This document shows positions 26,751 to 35,244 of a DNA stretch of 47,252 bases, in pieces (position 1 is the first letter of the stretch; the number at the start of each line of letters is the position of its first letter). Origin of the DNA: an uncultured Clostridia bacterium (GTDB taxonomy: Bacteria; Bacillota; Clostridia; Oscillospirales; Acutalibacteraceae); contig CALWUW010000020.1 in assembly GCA_944384815.1 (NCBI GenBank), positions 1 through 47,252 of the forward strand. The letters are read 5' to 3'. Both the position numbers and the translations under genes were made by a program. Below the pieces are notes generated by a model that saw only the letters and a program-made list of their open reading frames with translations, did not search any database and was not told the DNA's origin.

Positions 26751-28517
26751 GTGCCGTTGCCGGAAGCTTTTTTGCAGGAATTGAAAAGCCGGAGTGATTT
26801 GGCGGATATTGCTTCTTCCTATGTGCATCTGCGGCGTTCCGGCCGCCATTTGGTGGGGCTTTGCCCTTTTCATGGGGAAAAGACGCCGTCCTTTCATGTG
26901 TATGGGGAAAACGGCTCCTTTTATTGTTTTGGCTGCGGAGCCGGCGGAGATGTGATCACCTTCGTGCGAAAAATTGAAAATCTGGATTACATGGAAGCCA
27001 TTCGCTGGTTGGCGGACCGGGCGGGAATGCAGGTGCCAGAAAACCAAGTGGAAGACGGCTTGGGGAAATTGAAAACCAGGCTTCTGGAAATCAACCGGGA
27101 GGCAGCCAGATTTTATCATGCCGTCCTTATGTCTCCGGAAGGGCGTCCGGGGCTTCAATATCTGGAAAAGCGGGGTCTTTCCTTAAAAACCATTCGCAGC
27201 TTCGGTTTGGGGTTTTCTCCGGAGAGCCGATTTTCCTTGGTGAATCATTTGCGAAAAAAAGGATTTACGGATGAGGAGATGGTTCAGGCCAACGTAGCGT
27301 TTCGGGGACGGAACGGCGGCGTGGCGGATCGATTTTTTGGCCGGGTGATGTATCCGATCATTGACCTTCGGGGCAATGTGATTGCTTTCGGAGGGCGGAT
27401 CCTGACCGATCAAAAACCCAAGTATCTGAATACCTCGGATACGCTGGTGTTTCATAAAAGTCAGTCCCTTTTCGCGCTGAACTTTGCCAAAAACGTTTCC
27501 TCCCAGCAGATGATTTTGGCGGAGGGCTATATGGATGTAATCGCCCTGCATCAGGCCGGTTTCCCTACCGCTATAGCCACTTTGGGAACAGCGCTTACAG
27601 CCCAGCAGGCCAACCTTTTGGCAAAATACGCCAGAGAGATCGTGATTTGCTACGATGCGGATGAGGCCGGGCAAAAGGCAACGGCCCGGGCGATCCCTCT
27701 TTTAAGAAATGCCGGGCTGCAGGTCAAGGTATTGACGATTCCTCAAGGAAAGGACCCGGATGAATACATCCGCTCCTGGGGAGAACAGGGCTATGCCCGA
27801 TTCAAGCAGCTTTTGGATTCTACGGGAAACGATGTGGAATACCGCCTGGAAAAAATCCGGCGCAGCTGCGCATTGGATACCGCGGAAGGCAGGGTCGCCT
27901 ATTTAACGGGGGCGGCGGAGCTTTTGTCCACACTGGAAAATAAAATTGAACAAGAAGTGTATGCCGCAAAGCTGGCTTCGGAAATCGGTGTGGATAAATA
28001 CGCCATTCAGCAGCAGATCTCCAAATATGCTTCCCGCCAAAGAAAGCAAAGAGAGCAGAAGGAGTTTCAAAGTTTTCAGCAGCAAAGAGCAGGCTTGCGG
28101 GACCGGGTAAACCCCGAAAAAGCCGCCCATTTAAGAGCCGCTACAGCGGAGGAAGCGTTGATCGGCGCTTTATGCCGCTATCCGGAATATCAGGATCTGG
28201 CAGCGAAAGAATTGCCGGCGGAAAAAATGCTTACAGGATTTAACCGGAAGGTGTATTCCGTGATTCTGGACTGTGGAAAAGAAGGAAAGAATTTTAGTCT
28301 TACCGATATTGCGGATCGCTTCCAGGAAGAAGAGTTAGCAGCCATCGCGGGAATGATGGCCCGAACACAGGATCTTACCATCCGAAAACAGGATGTGGAA
28401 GAATATATACGCATTATTCAGTGGGAAAATGAAAAACTTCAGGCAGAACGGGCTACGGCCGGGGAAGTCGGAGATATACAAGCCTATCTGGAAAATCTAA
28501 AATCCATGAAAAAATAA
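26751..28517 (+). CDS. dnaG: DNA primase
   Basis: Synthesises RNA primers at the replication fork. The 588-residue protein begins at a GTG with GAAAGGAAGG upstream. The zinc-binding domain has Cys38, His41, Cys59 and Cys62 (GLCPFHGEKTPSF, FYCFGCGAGGD). The Toprim catalytic core has LAEGYMDVIAL (257-266) and YDADEAGQKA (301-310). The C-terminal DnaB-interacting region follows with a helical linker. It lies between dgt and rpoD with short gaps, so the three are probably one macromolecular-synthesis operon. Confidence 0.96.
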   Translation: MPLPEAFLQELKSRSDLADIASSYVHLRRSGRHLVGLCPFHGEKTPSFHVYGENGSFYCFGCGAGGDVITFVRKIENLDYMEAIRWLADRAGMQVPENQVEDGLGKLKTRLLEINREAARFYHAVLMSPEGRPGLQYLEKRGLSLKTIRSFGLGFSPESRFSLVNHLRKKGFTDEEMVQANVAFRGRNGGVADRFFGRVMYPIIDLRGNVIAFGGRILTDQKPKYLNTSDTLVFHKSQSLFALNFAKNVSSQQMILAEGYMDVIALHQAGFPTAIATLGTALTAQQANLLAKYAREIVICYDADEAGQKATARAIPLLRNAGLQVKVLTIPQGKDPDEYIRSWGEQGYARFKQLLDSTGNDVEYRLEKIRRSCALDTAEGRVAYLTGAAELLSTLENKIEQEVYAAKLASEIGVDKYAIQQQISKYASRQRKQREQKEFQSFQQQRAGLRDRVNPEKAAHLRAATAEEALIGALCRYPEYQDLAAKELPAEKMLTGFNRKVYSVILDCGKEGKNFSLTDIADRFQEEELAAIAGMMARTQDLTIRKQDVEEYIRIIQWENEKLQAERATAGEVGDIQAYLENLKSMKK

Positions 28518-28532
28518 ATAGGGGGATATGGA

Positions 28533-29627
28533 ATGGGAATGCCCGATAAAAAATCAGTTGTAAGAGATCTTTTGGAACAGGGAAAAGCCAAAGGACAGTT
28601 GACTACCAAGGAAATTCTGGATGCTTTTGAGGGTCTGGATCTTTCCCCGGAGCAGATCGAGAAATTTTACGATAGTCTGGAGTCTCTGGGAATCGAAGTA
28701 GCGGAGGATTTTGTAGACGTTTCTCTGAATGATCTGGAGTTTATTGCCCAGGAAGAGGGCGAAGAAGATCTGGAAAACGCCTTGAATACGGACGGAATCG
28801 CTATCGATGACCCGGTGAAGGTATATTTAAAAGAGATTGGCCGGGTGCCGCTTTTGTCTCCCGATGAAGAAGTGTCGCTGGCTGTGCGAATCGCCAGCGG
28901 CGATGAAGCGGCCAAGAAGCGTCTTTCGGAAGCCAACCTGCGGTTGGTAGTCAGCATCGCCAAGCGGTATCTGGGAAGAGGAATGCAGTTTTTGGATCTG
29001 ATCCAGGAGGGAAATCTGGGCCTGATCAAAGCTGTGGAAAAGTTTGATTACACCAAAGGCTTTAAATTTTCCACCTATGCCACATGGTGGATCCGGCAGG
29101 CCATTACCCGCGCCATTGCGGATCAGGCCAGAACCATTCGGATCCCTGTGCATATGGTGGAGACCATCAACAAAGTAAAGAAGGTGTCCAGCCAGCTTTT
29201 GCATACCAACGGCCATGAACCTACAGCGGAAGAGATTTCCATGGAATTGGACATGCCTGTGGATAAGGTTCGGGAGATCATGCGTGTGGCTCAGGAGCCG
29301 GTGTCTCTGGAAACGCCTATCGGTGAGGAAGAAGACAGCCATTTAGGGGATTTCATTCCCGATGACGACGCTCCCGCTCCCCAGGACGCGGCGTCCCACA
29401 CCTTGCTGAAAGAGCAGCTGGCGGATGTTTTGGATACTTTGACTCCCAGGGAAGAAAAGGTGCTGCGCCTCCGTTTTGGCCTGGAGGACGGCCGTTCCCG
29501 TACTTTGGAGGAAGTAGGCAAGGAATTTAACGTTACCCGTGAACGGATCCGGCAGATCGAAGCCAAAGCGCTGCGCAAACTTCGCCATCCCAGCCGCAGC
29601 AAAAAGCTGAAAGATTTTCTGGACTAA
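28533..29627 (+). CDS. rpoD: Housekeeping RNA polymerase sigma factor (RpoD/SigA)
   Basis: A 364-residue primary sigma factor. It has region 1.1-like acidic N-terminus, region 1.2 ([17 protein letters not shown]), region 2 ([40 protein letters not shown]), region 3 and region 4 ([20 protein letters not shown]) ending FLD. The ATG at 28533 has GGGGGA six bases upstream; an ATG two codons later is possible. Co-transcribed with dnaG (15-base gap). Confidence 0.97.
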   Translation: MGMPDKKSVVRDLLEQGKAKGQLTTKEILDAFEGLDLSPEQIEKFYDSLESLGIEVAEDFVDVSLNDLEFIAQEEGEEDLENALNTDGIAIDDPVKVYLKEIGRVPLLSPDEEVSLAVRIASGDEAAKKRLSEANLRLVVSIAKRYLGRGMQFLDLIQEGNLGLIKAVEKFDYTKGFKFSTYATWWIRQAITRAIADQARTIRIPVHMVETINKVKKVSSQLLHTNGHEPTAEEISMELDMPVDKVREIMRVAQEPVSLETPIGEEEDSHLGDFIPDDDAPAPQDAASHTLLKEQLADVLDTLTPREEKVLRLRFGLEDGRSRTLEEVGKEFNVTRERIRQIEAKALRKLRHPSRSKKLKDFLD

Positions 29628-29668
29628 CGTGATATTTTGCGGCGTTTACGCGTGGAAAGGAGAAGGGC

Positions 29669-30076
29669 ATGCATTTAACATGGGAGGCAGACTATGCTGT
29701 GAGGATCGTGGAGTATTTGTCTCGCTCTTGGCAAAAAAGAGACGCCCGGACGATTTCTCAGGATACGGATGTTCCCCAGCGGTTTGCCTTGAAGATTCTT
29801 CGGAAATTGCTGCAGGAGGGGATTGTGGTATCCTATAAAGGCGCCCATGGAGGCTACGCTTTGTCCCGGGCTCCCGGAGAGATAACCCTTCGTCAGGTAA
29901 TAGAAGCGGTGGAAGGACCTTATGCCATCAGCCGCTGCCAATTGGAGGACTGCCGGTGCGTGCATCCTCAGTGCCGCTTTCACGCGATTTATGAGGAAAT
30001 TTCCCAAATGGTTCGGCAGCGCCTGGATGCGTATACCTTTGAAGGAGACGAAACAGCGCAAAAAGAGGAATCTTAG
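29669..30076 (+). CDS. Rrf2-family regulator with cysteine cluster
   Basis: A 135-residue winged-helix protein of the IscR/NsrR/CymR family (HLTWEADYAVRIVEYLSRSW, VPQRFALKILRKLLQEGIV, GAHGGYALSRAPGEITLRQV). Near residues 90-103 it carries several cysteines (SRCQLEDCRCVHPQCRFH), a pattern that usually holds an Fe-S cluster. It may sense iron-sulfur status, oxygen or nitric oxide. GGAGAAGG precedes the ATG. It is 41 bases after rpoD and is the last gene of that run; its targets are unknown. Confidence 0.88.
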   Translation: MHLTWEADYAVRIVEYLSRSWQKRDARTISQDTDVPQRFALKILRKLLQEGIVVSYKGAHGGYALSRAPGEITLRQVIEAVEGPYAISRCQLEDCRCVHPQCRFHAIYEEISQMVRQRLDAYTFEGDETAQKEES

Positions 30077-30133
30077 CTTTTCAAAGTTTTGAGTAAAGTT
30101 TTATCCCAATACATAAAGTGCATAAAGACAAAT

Positions 30134-30174
30134 AGAAATGCCCTCTGCTTTTCAGCGGAGGGCGTTTCTGTTTT
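30134..30174 (+). terminator. Terminator of the dgt-dnaG-rpoD-rrf2 run
   Basis: 15-bp arms (30134-30148 and 30155-30169, two G-U type mismatches) with a six-base loop, then GTTTT. Confidence 0.8.
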
Positions 30175-30218
30175 AAAACTCATACAAAATATTCATACCA
30201 TAAAAACAAGGTGAAAAA

Positions 30219-31136
30219 TTATGCCCGTGTGGTGCGAGCGCGGTGTTTTTTAGAAAGTAAAGGCTTATCGCTGGAAGCCAGCCATGCCCCCAGGATCATC
30301 AGGCCCAGGGCGAAGAAGTATTGCCCCCGGGGCATTTCCCAGAAAAGAAGCAGAGAAAGAGCGGAACCGATAAAAGGAGAAATGGCATAATAGGCGCTTG
30401 TTCTGGCGGCTCCCAGGATCCTTTGCGCGTATACATAAAAGAAGATGCTAAGGCCGTAGGCCACAAGACTCAGCCCCAAAGTCAAAAGAATGCTCCACCA
30501 GTTGGCAGCCCGTTCCCCGGCCGCAAGGCCGATGACTAAAGAGCCTGTCCCGGAAAAAATTCCTTTGAGCAGTACGATCTGCAGAGGGTCTTTGGAAGAG
30601 ATTTTCCGGGTGCAGTTGTTTTCGATGCCCCAGCAGATACAGGCCAAAAGAATAAACAAAGAACCAAAGGAAAACTGAAATCCGGAGGCGTCTTCCACAG
30701 AAAGGACCACGCAGGAACAGGTTACAAATCCAATGCCCAGCCATAGCCGAAAACTGATTTTTTCCCGAAAGACGGATAAGGCGATCAAAGCCGTAGCCAC
30801 AATTTCGAAATTGTTCAGTAAAGAGGCGTTGGCAGCGGTTGTGTATTGCAAGCCTACCAAAAGGCAGATGGGAGCGGCGATGTCCAGCAAAATCATCGCC
30901 AGGGCAAACGGCAATTCCTTTGCGGTGAGTTTGCTTTCGCCGGAAGGCTTCTGCTTTATTTTCCGCACGCCTGCAATAAACAGCATCCCTAATCCGGCGC
31001 CCAAATATAGAAAACCAGCCATCAGGGTGGAAGGAATGTAGTGCAGCAGCATCTTGGAAAAAGGCGCGTTGATGGCATAAAGAGCGGCGGCCAATATGGC
31101 CAGAAAAATTCCAAAATTTTTTGAATCTAGTTTCAT
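30219..31136 (-). CDS. EamA/DMT-superfamily permease
   Basis: A 305-residue membrane protein with about ten hydrophobic helices in two EamA repeats (FLAILAAALYAINAPFSKML at the N-terminus; GSLFILLACICWGIENNCTR starting the second). These are usually exporters of amino acids or metabolites. The start overlaps the csoR stop by four bases, so it is translated with the copper-sensor gene and should share its operator. The substrate cannot be read from sequence. A basic tail (KKHRARTTRA) ends the protein. Confidence 0.88.
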   Translation of the reverse strand: MKLDSKNFGIFLAILAAALYAINAPFSKMLLHYIPSTLMAGFLYLGAGLGMLFIAGVRKIKQKPSGESKLTAKELPFALAMILLDIAAPICLLVGLQYTTAANASLLNNFEIVATALIALSVFREKISFRLWLGIGFVTCSCVVLSVEDASGFQFSFGSLFILLACICWGIENNCTRKISSKDPLQIVLLKGIFSGTGSLVIGLAAGERAANWWSILLTLGLSLVAYGLSIFFYVYAQRILGAARTSAYYAISPFIGSALSLLLFWEMPRGQYFFALGLMILGAWLASSDKPLLSKKHRARTTRA

Positions 31137-31396
31137 ACGATTTTATCAATGGCGGACAAAAGAGAAGCCAGCGAATCTTCTTCTTTTTCCTGCACGGCAG
31201 ATACGATACAGTGTTCCAGATGATCTTTTAAGATCACCTTGCTTACGTTATTGATTTCAGCTTTTACGGCAGAAAGCTGGATCAGGACTTCGCTGCAGTC
31301 CCGCCCGTCTTCCACCATTTTTTTCACGGCGTTTAAATGCCCCACCGCTCTGGACAAACGGTTGATTACCGCTTTGGTGTGTTCATGAGGATGCAT
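31133..31396 (-). CDS. csoR: CsoR-family Cu(I)-sensing repressor
   Basis: An 87-residue all-helical repressor. Cys34, His59 and Cys63 have the same spacing as the Cu(I) ligands of Bacillus CsoR (C-x24-H-x3-C), which favours copper sensing over the persulfide sensor CstR, which lacks the His. GAAAGGAGG precedes the ATG at 31396; a longer frame to 31552 reads through the operator and promoter and is rejected. It is followed by an EamA permease rather than the usual copper ATPase or chaperone. Confidence 0.92.
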   Translation of the reverse strand: MHPHEHTKAVINRLSRAVGHLNAVKKMVEDGRDCSEVLIQLSAVKAEINNVSKVILKDHLEHCIVSAVQEKEEDSLASLLSAIDKIV

Positions 31397-31414
31397 GAGA
31401 ACCTCCTTTCTAAA

Positions 31415-31433
31415 TATCCCCCCCAGGGGGATA
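31415..31433 (-). promoter_or_regulatory. CsoR-like operator
   Basis: Palindrome TATCCCCC-CCA-GGGGGATA with perfect 8-base arms. The GC-tract flanked by TAT/ATA resembles known CsoR boxes. It sits just downstream of the predicted start of transcription of csoR, where a bound repressor would block elongation or initiation. Confidence 0.8.
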
Positions 31434-31442
31434 ACGATATGC

Positions 31443-31471
31443 AGTATAGCATATTGAAACCGGAAAAGCAA
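31443..31471 (-). promoter_or_regulatory. Promoter of csoR-eamA
   Basis: TTGCTT (31471-31466), 17 bases, TATACT (31448-31443) on the minus strand, immediately upstream of the CsoR-like palindrome. Confidence 0.75.
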
Positions 31472-31798
31472 ATTTTTTTGAAACGGCGGAGAAAAAATAA
31501 TTTGTTCCTGTAAATGATCAAACGGTTGTCTAACATCGAAACGGCTATACATCTGGCGTCTAGCGTCTAGCGCAAAGAAAACTTTTTGGTGCGGATTTTT
31601 TTGATTACCGCTTAGCAGAAAAATCCGAAAAGCCGGGAAATTAAAATTTGCGAAAAAAAGGAGGTGAAATCAGAAAATCCCCTGTTTTTTGGCTGCCGGT
31701 GTGTGGACTGTGGCAGGCAGCTATAATGACCTGATTTTGAATTTTTTGCGGGAATCTTTTTGCTGCGCAAAATAGGGAAACGCAAAATAAAATGTTCT
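31472..31798. other. Non-coding gap between csoR and the HTH-kinase locus
   Basis: No supported gene. Contains a 7-base tandem repeat (GCGTCTA twice plus GCG, about 31556-31573), a 9-bp-arm hairpin (31592-31600 with 31619-31627) and an excellent but orphan ribosome site AAGGAGGTGA (31658-31667) that would serve at most a 20-codon GTG frame ending at 31726. Confidence 0.5.
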
Positions 31799-31826
31799 TT
31801 GGATTTTGGGGGATCCCTGCTATAAT
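31799..31826 (+). promoter_or_regulatory. Promoter of the HTH-kinase operon
   Basis: TTGGAT (31799-31804), 16 bases, perfect TATAAT (31821-31826), 29 bases before the ATG. Confidence 0.65.
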
Positions 31827-31855
31827 AAATGTAACCTTTAAGAGGGGGGAGACAT

Positions 31856-32281
31856 ATGCCGGAAACCACAAGCAAATTGTTCCACAGGCTGCGCGATCGT
31901 GAGAGCGGAGAAGCCTTTTTAAGCCAGGAGCGAACGGCGCCTACCTGCGCTCGGGTTTTGCGGGAAATCCTGGGGCGATCGGGAATGTCAGCTTCGGAGT
32001 GGATTGCCGGCGCAGACATCAGCAAATCCTACGGGTACCAGGTCTTAAGGGGAGAACGGATGCCCGGGCGGGACATCCTGCTGCGTACGGCGCTTGCACT
32101 GCAGCTCCCCCTGAAAGAGACCCAGCGGCTGCTGGCGGTAGGGGGCTGCGGGGCTCTTTACCCGAAAGTGCGCCGGGATGCGGCTGTGATCTTCGCTCTT
32201 AATCAGAAAATGACTCTCCTGGAAGCAGAAGATCTGCTTTCTTCCCTGCCGGAACGGAGCCTTTTTGGCAAGGAGCTGTGA
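31856..32281 (+). CDS. Small XRE-like helix-turn-helix protein
   Basis: A 141-residue protein with one Cro/C1-like HTH in the middle (residues about 38-95: REILGRSGMSASEWIAGADI, then SKSYGYQVLRGERMPGRDIL and RTALALQLPLKETQRLL). The flanks have no known domain. GAGGGGGGA five bases before the ATG is strong. It ends one base before the kinase gene, so the two are almost certainly co-expressed. It may be a DNA-binding output or phosphorylation target of that kinase; this is inference from linkage. Confidence 0.75.
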   Translation: MPETTSKLFHRLRDRESGEAFLSQERTAPTCARVLREILGRSGMSASEWIAGADISKSYGYQVLRGERMPGRDILLRTALALQLPLKETQRLLAVGGCGALYPKVRRDAAVIFALNQKMTLLEAEDLLSSLPERSLFGKEL

Positions 32282-32282
32282 T

Positions 32283-34157
32283 ATGAAAGAGAGAGAAGAG
32301 TTTTTGCGGGAGTATCAGGCGCAGGTGCTGGATTCTCTTTTGCTGCCTCCTTGTCTGCATGCCCAATACAGCGTTCAGTCCTGCTTGAAGGACGGAGAAC
32401 GGCAGGTGTATCTCATTCAGGATCAGGCAGGATGGCCTGCGGTGCTGAAGATTCAGCCTGCAGGGCGGGAAGACGCCCTGCGGCAGGAATACGATTTGCT
32501 GCAAGGTCTGCGGCATCCGCAGATTCCCCGCCCGATTTCCTATGTGGAATGGGAAGGGAAGGAGTACCTGGTTCGGGAGTATGTGGAAGGCATCAGTCTT
32601 TATGAACAAGTGATGGCTCAGGGCCCCCTCTCTTCGGACAAAGTGAGAGCCGTGGCATTGTCTTTGTGTAAGGTGCTGCGTTATCTTCACAGCCAAAATC
32701 CGCCGGTGATATGCCGGGATGTAAAGCCCCAAAACGTGGTTTTGGATTCTTCCGGCTGTTGTCATCTCATAGATTTGGGCGCCGCTCGCCGCCATCAACC
32801 AGAGAAGCAGGGGGATACGGTATTTTTGGGAACCCAGGCAACGGCTCCACCGGAGCAATTCGGTTATCAGCAAACGGATCAGCGTTCCGATATTTATAGT
32901 CTGGGAATGCTTATGCGCTTTTTATGTACAGGCAGTTTTGACGCTTCGCTTTCAGGTGTAAAGTCCGGTTCTCTGCGCCGTTTGATCCAGCACTGTACAG
33001 CTTTTGACCCTAAAAATCGCTATTCCTCTGTCCGGTCGGTGTGCCGAAAGCTGAAATGCCGTTGGCGGCATGGAGCTGCCGCTGCTGCCAGTGCGGCTTG
33101 TTTGCTTTGTATAGCTTGTGTAGCTTGTATGATGATTTCTTTTGGCTTTTTGCGGGGCTCCTCCGGGACAGTAGAGCCCCAGTCCTCTCTGCTGGAGGAT
33201 GCGCTTCGCCAGGAACTGCAGCTGGGAGAGGGAGAACCCATTCCTGCGGAACGGCTGGGAGAAGTGGAGCAGCTTTTGGTGTGCGGGCAAAACCTGGTGG
33301 ACACCCTTCGGGAGCATGAGGAATTGGCCGGTTCTGCTCATGACCACTATGCAGGAGAAACCGCCCATGGGGATATTGGCGACGATGATCTGGAGCTTTT
33401 GGCCCAGTGTACCCATTTGCGGGTGCTGGTTCTGGACTATCAGAAAATCACCGATCTTTCTCCTTTGGCGAATCTGCCGCTGGAGTATCTCAGCCTTACA
33501 GGCAACCAGATTTCGGATTTGAGCCCGCTATCCGGCTTGGCAGGGCTGCAGGTGCTGGATTTGGGAGAAAATCCCGTGCGCACGGCGGAGGTGTTGGCTC
33601 AGCTGACGGCCCTCCAGGAAGTGACGTTGGAGGCTACCGGTATCACCTCGGTGGAGATGTTGGAAGGGAGCGGTATTCAGTCTCTTAACATGCGCAGCAC
33701 CTGGATTACGGATTTATCCCCGCTGGAATCTTGCCCCAACCTTTCCCGACTGATCGTGGGGGAATTGCTCGGCGGGTCGGTGGAAACCCTGGCGGGGCTT
33801 ACCAATCTGGTGGAACTGCGGCTGTATTCCACGCCGGGAGTGGATCTGTCCTGCTTTGTGGGGCTTCAAAAACTCCGGGATCTGGATTTGTACGGCAGCA
33901 CTATCTCTCACCCTGAGGCGCTTGCGCAGCTGCCGAATCTGCGCTTTGTAAATCTCGGCGAGACGGGAGTGAGCGATTTGTCCTTTCTGCCTCAACTCCC
34001 TGTAATGACGGATGTGGACCTGCGGGAAAATCCTCTTACGGATCTTACGCCTCTGCTGGATTGCCCCTGGCTCACACTTCTTACTTTAAGCAAACAGCAC
34101 CAGGCTCTGGCGCAGGAACAATTGTCTCAGGCCTCGTTCCGGATCCAGTATCAGTAA
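32283..34157 (+). CDS. Membrane Ser/Thr kinase with extracellular leucine-rich repeats
   Basis: A 624-residue protein. Residues 25-255 are a Hanks-type kinase: Lys56 (AVLKIQ), Glu69 (RQEYDLL), catalytic loop ICRDVKPQNVVLD with Asp146, IDLGAA for the DFG motif, PPEQFG for APE, and RSDIYSLGML. The glycine-rich loop is poorly conserved (SCLKDGERQVY). One membrane helix lies near 264-290. Outside, residues 375-620 carry about eight internalin/SDS22-like leucine repeats (ITDLSPLANLPLEYLSLTGN). Most bacterial receptor kinases carry PASTA domains; an LRR ectodomain is unusual. AAGGAG precedes the ATG at 32283. Confidence 0.9.
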   Translation: MKEREEFLREYQAQVLDSLLLPPCLHAQYSVQSCLKDGERQVYLIQDQAGWPAVLKIQPAGREDALRQEYDLLQGLRHPQIPRPISYVEWEGKEYLVREYVEGISLYEQVMAQGPLSSDKVRAVALSLCKVLRYLHSQNPPVICRDVKPQNVVLDSSGCCHLIDLGAARRHQPEKQGDTVFLGTQATAPPEQFGYQQTDQRSDIYSLGMLMRFLCTGSFDASLSGVKSGSLRRLIQHCTAFDPKNRYSSVRSVCRKLKCRWRHGAAAAASAACLLCIACVACMMISFGFLRGSSGTVEPQSSLLEDALRQELQLGEGEPIPAERLGEVEQLLVCGQNLVDTLREHEELAGSAHDHYAGETAHGDIGDDDLELLAQCTHLRVLVLDYQKITDLSPLANLPLEYLSLTGNQISDLSPLSGLAGLQVLDLGENPVRTAEVLAQLTALQEVTLEATGITSVEMLEGSGIQSLNMRSTWITDLSPLESCPNLSRLIVGELLGGSVETLAGLTNLVELRLYSTPGVDLSCFVGLQKLRDLDLYGSTISHPEALAQLPNLRFVNLGETGVSDLSFLPQLPVMTDVDLRENPLTDLTPLLDCPWLTLLTLSKQHQALAQEQLSQASFRIQYQ

Positions 34158-34164
34158 AAACACA

Positions 34165-34181
34165 GTGCGCTTTCTGCGCAC
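34165..34181 (+). terminator. Weak hairpin after the kinase gene
   Basis: GTGCGC (34165-34170) and GCGCAC (34176-34181) with a five-base loop, followed only by a T-rich stretch. It may be partial, allowing the lipoprotein gene to be read through. Confidence 0.4.
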
Positions 34182-34250
34182 CATTTGGTCTTCTAAATGT
34201 GGTATGCTGAAAGAAATATCAGAGAAAACTGACCATAGGGAGGATGTAAC

Positions 34251-34898
34251 ATGAAACGAAACAAATGGATTGCTTTTTGCCTTGCGGGGTGCCTGCTGCT
34301 GGCGCTTTGCGCCTGTGATACAAAGGGTTCCGTGCAGTCGGAGGCTTCCAGTGCTGACAGCAGCGCGGCGCAAACCGATGTGCAGTATGATTATCAGCTG
34401 AAAGCCGGCGAAGGAACCGAAGTTTATGATGTGGTTTTTGATAAAATGGTCACAGTTACGGTAGATCCGGCCAGCACTCGGGATGGAGCCATTGATTTGC
34501 GCAGCGAGATCTTTTTTGATAATTGCACTTTTAACGGCGGCCTTACCATCGTAGGCGATTACCATGCTATGGTCAGCTTGGGCAGCGACTGTTCTTTCGG
34601 TGAAGGATCCGTTGTTACCTGTAAAGAGGTCACTTCCGGCGCCGCAAAGGAAACAACGCTGGAAGATAACCTTATCAAAGTATTCGTAGCCTGTGAAGGA
34701 GTTTCTGTGAAAACGGAATCCGCTGTTGGCGTACTGACCGACGGCCCGGATGTGGTTTTTAACGGCACAACCTACAGCAAAACGGAACTGGCTCCGGATA
34801 CCGATTTTCTGGGTGTGTACGGCCTTTATGAAGGAGATACTTTTACATATGTAAAGCTGGCCGTCGGTGAAGATGACAGTGTAGAGTTTTTAGACTGA
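34251..34898 (+). CDS. Putative lipoprotein next to the LRR kinase
   Basis: 215 residues with a lipoprotein signal (KRNKWIAFCLAGCLLLALC, lipid Cys22 in LCAC). A Ser/Ala-rich linker (QSEASSADSSAAQ) leads to a beta-rich domain of about 165 residues with repeated short strands (IFFDNCTFNGGLTIVGDYHA, FGEGSVVTCKEVTSG) that may form a small beta-helix. No family was recognised. Anchored outside the membrane, it would be in reach of the LRR domain of the neighbouring kinase. AGGGAGG lies ahead of the start. Confidence 0.75.
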   Translation: MKRNKWIAFCLAGCLLLALCACDTKGSVQSEASSADSSAAQTDVQYDYQLKAGEGTEVYDVVFDKMVTVTVDPASTRDGAIDLRSEIFFDNCTFNGGLTIVGDYHAMVSLGSDCSFGEGSVVTCKEVTSGAAKETTLEDNLIKVFVACEGVSVKTESAVGVLTDGPDVVFNGTTYSKTELAPDTDFLGVYGLYEGDTFTYVKLAVGEDDSVEFLD

Positions 34899-34911
34899 TT
34901 CTTTGAGAATG

Positions 34912-34957
34912 AAACAGGCCCTTTGCCTTGGATGACGGCAGAGGGCCTGTTTGTTTT
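34912..34957 (+). terminator. Terminator after the lipoprotein gene
   Basis: 16-bp arms (34912-34927 and 34937-34952, one G-U) with a nine-base loop, followed by GTTTTG. Confidence 0.85.
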
Positions 34958-34993
34958 GTAAAGCAGTCAAAAAGTAGTCAATTTTGTACCTAC

Positions 34994-35045
34994 AAAAAGA
35001 AAACCGCATGGTCAAGCCTGAAAAAACGGCTATCTCATGCGGTTT
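34994..35045 (-). terminator. Terminator of the tRNA-Pro gene
   Basis: Minus-strand arms at 35045-35036 and 35010-35001 (10 bp, perfect) enclose a 25-base loop, followed by TCTTTTTG. It begins four bases after the tRNA CCA end. Confidence 0.75.
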
Positions 35046-35049
35046 GTTT

Positions 35050-35125
35050 TGGTCCGAGTGGCGAGACTTGAACTCACGGCCTCTTGACCCCCAGTCAAGC
35101 GCGCTACCAACTGCGCCACACCCGG
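35050..35125 (-). tRNA. tRNA-Pro (anticodon GGG)
   Basis: A full cloverleaf on the minus strand: acceptor CCGGGTG with CACTCGG (one G-U), D-arm GCGC-AGTTGGTA-GCGC, anticodon stem CTTGA/TCAAG with loop CTGGGGG (anticodon GGG), T-arm GTGAG-TTCAAGT-CTCGC, discriminator A and encoded CCA. It has its own promoter and terminator. Confidence 0.95.
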
Positions 35126-35140
35126 TCGACAACGTTGATT

Positions 35141-35169
35141 ATTTTAGCACAAAGTTTTGGAAATTGCAA
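35141..35169 (-). promoter_or_regulatory. Promoter of tRNA-Pro
   Basis: TTGCAA (35169-35164), 17 bases, TAAAAT (35146-35141) on the minus strand, 15 bases before the mature tRNA. Confidence 0.75.
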
Positions 35170-35194
35170 CCCCTAAATTCAAATTTTTTGATTT

Positions 35195-35224
35195 TTGCAT
35201 GAGAGAACCAAAACGCTCCATACT
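35195..35224 (+). promoter_or_regulatory. Possible promoter of the M15 peptidase gene
   Basis: TTGCAT (35195-35200), 18 bases, CATACT (35219-35224), 20 bases before the ATG. The -10 box is imperfect. Confidence 0.4.
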
Positions 35225-35244
35225 AAAGAGCAGGAGGGATACTT

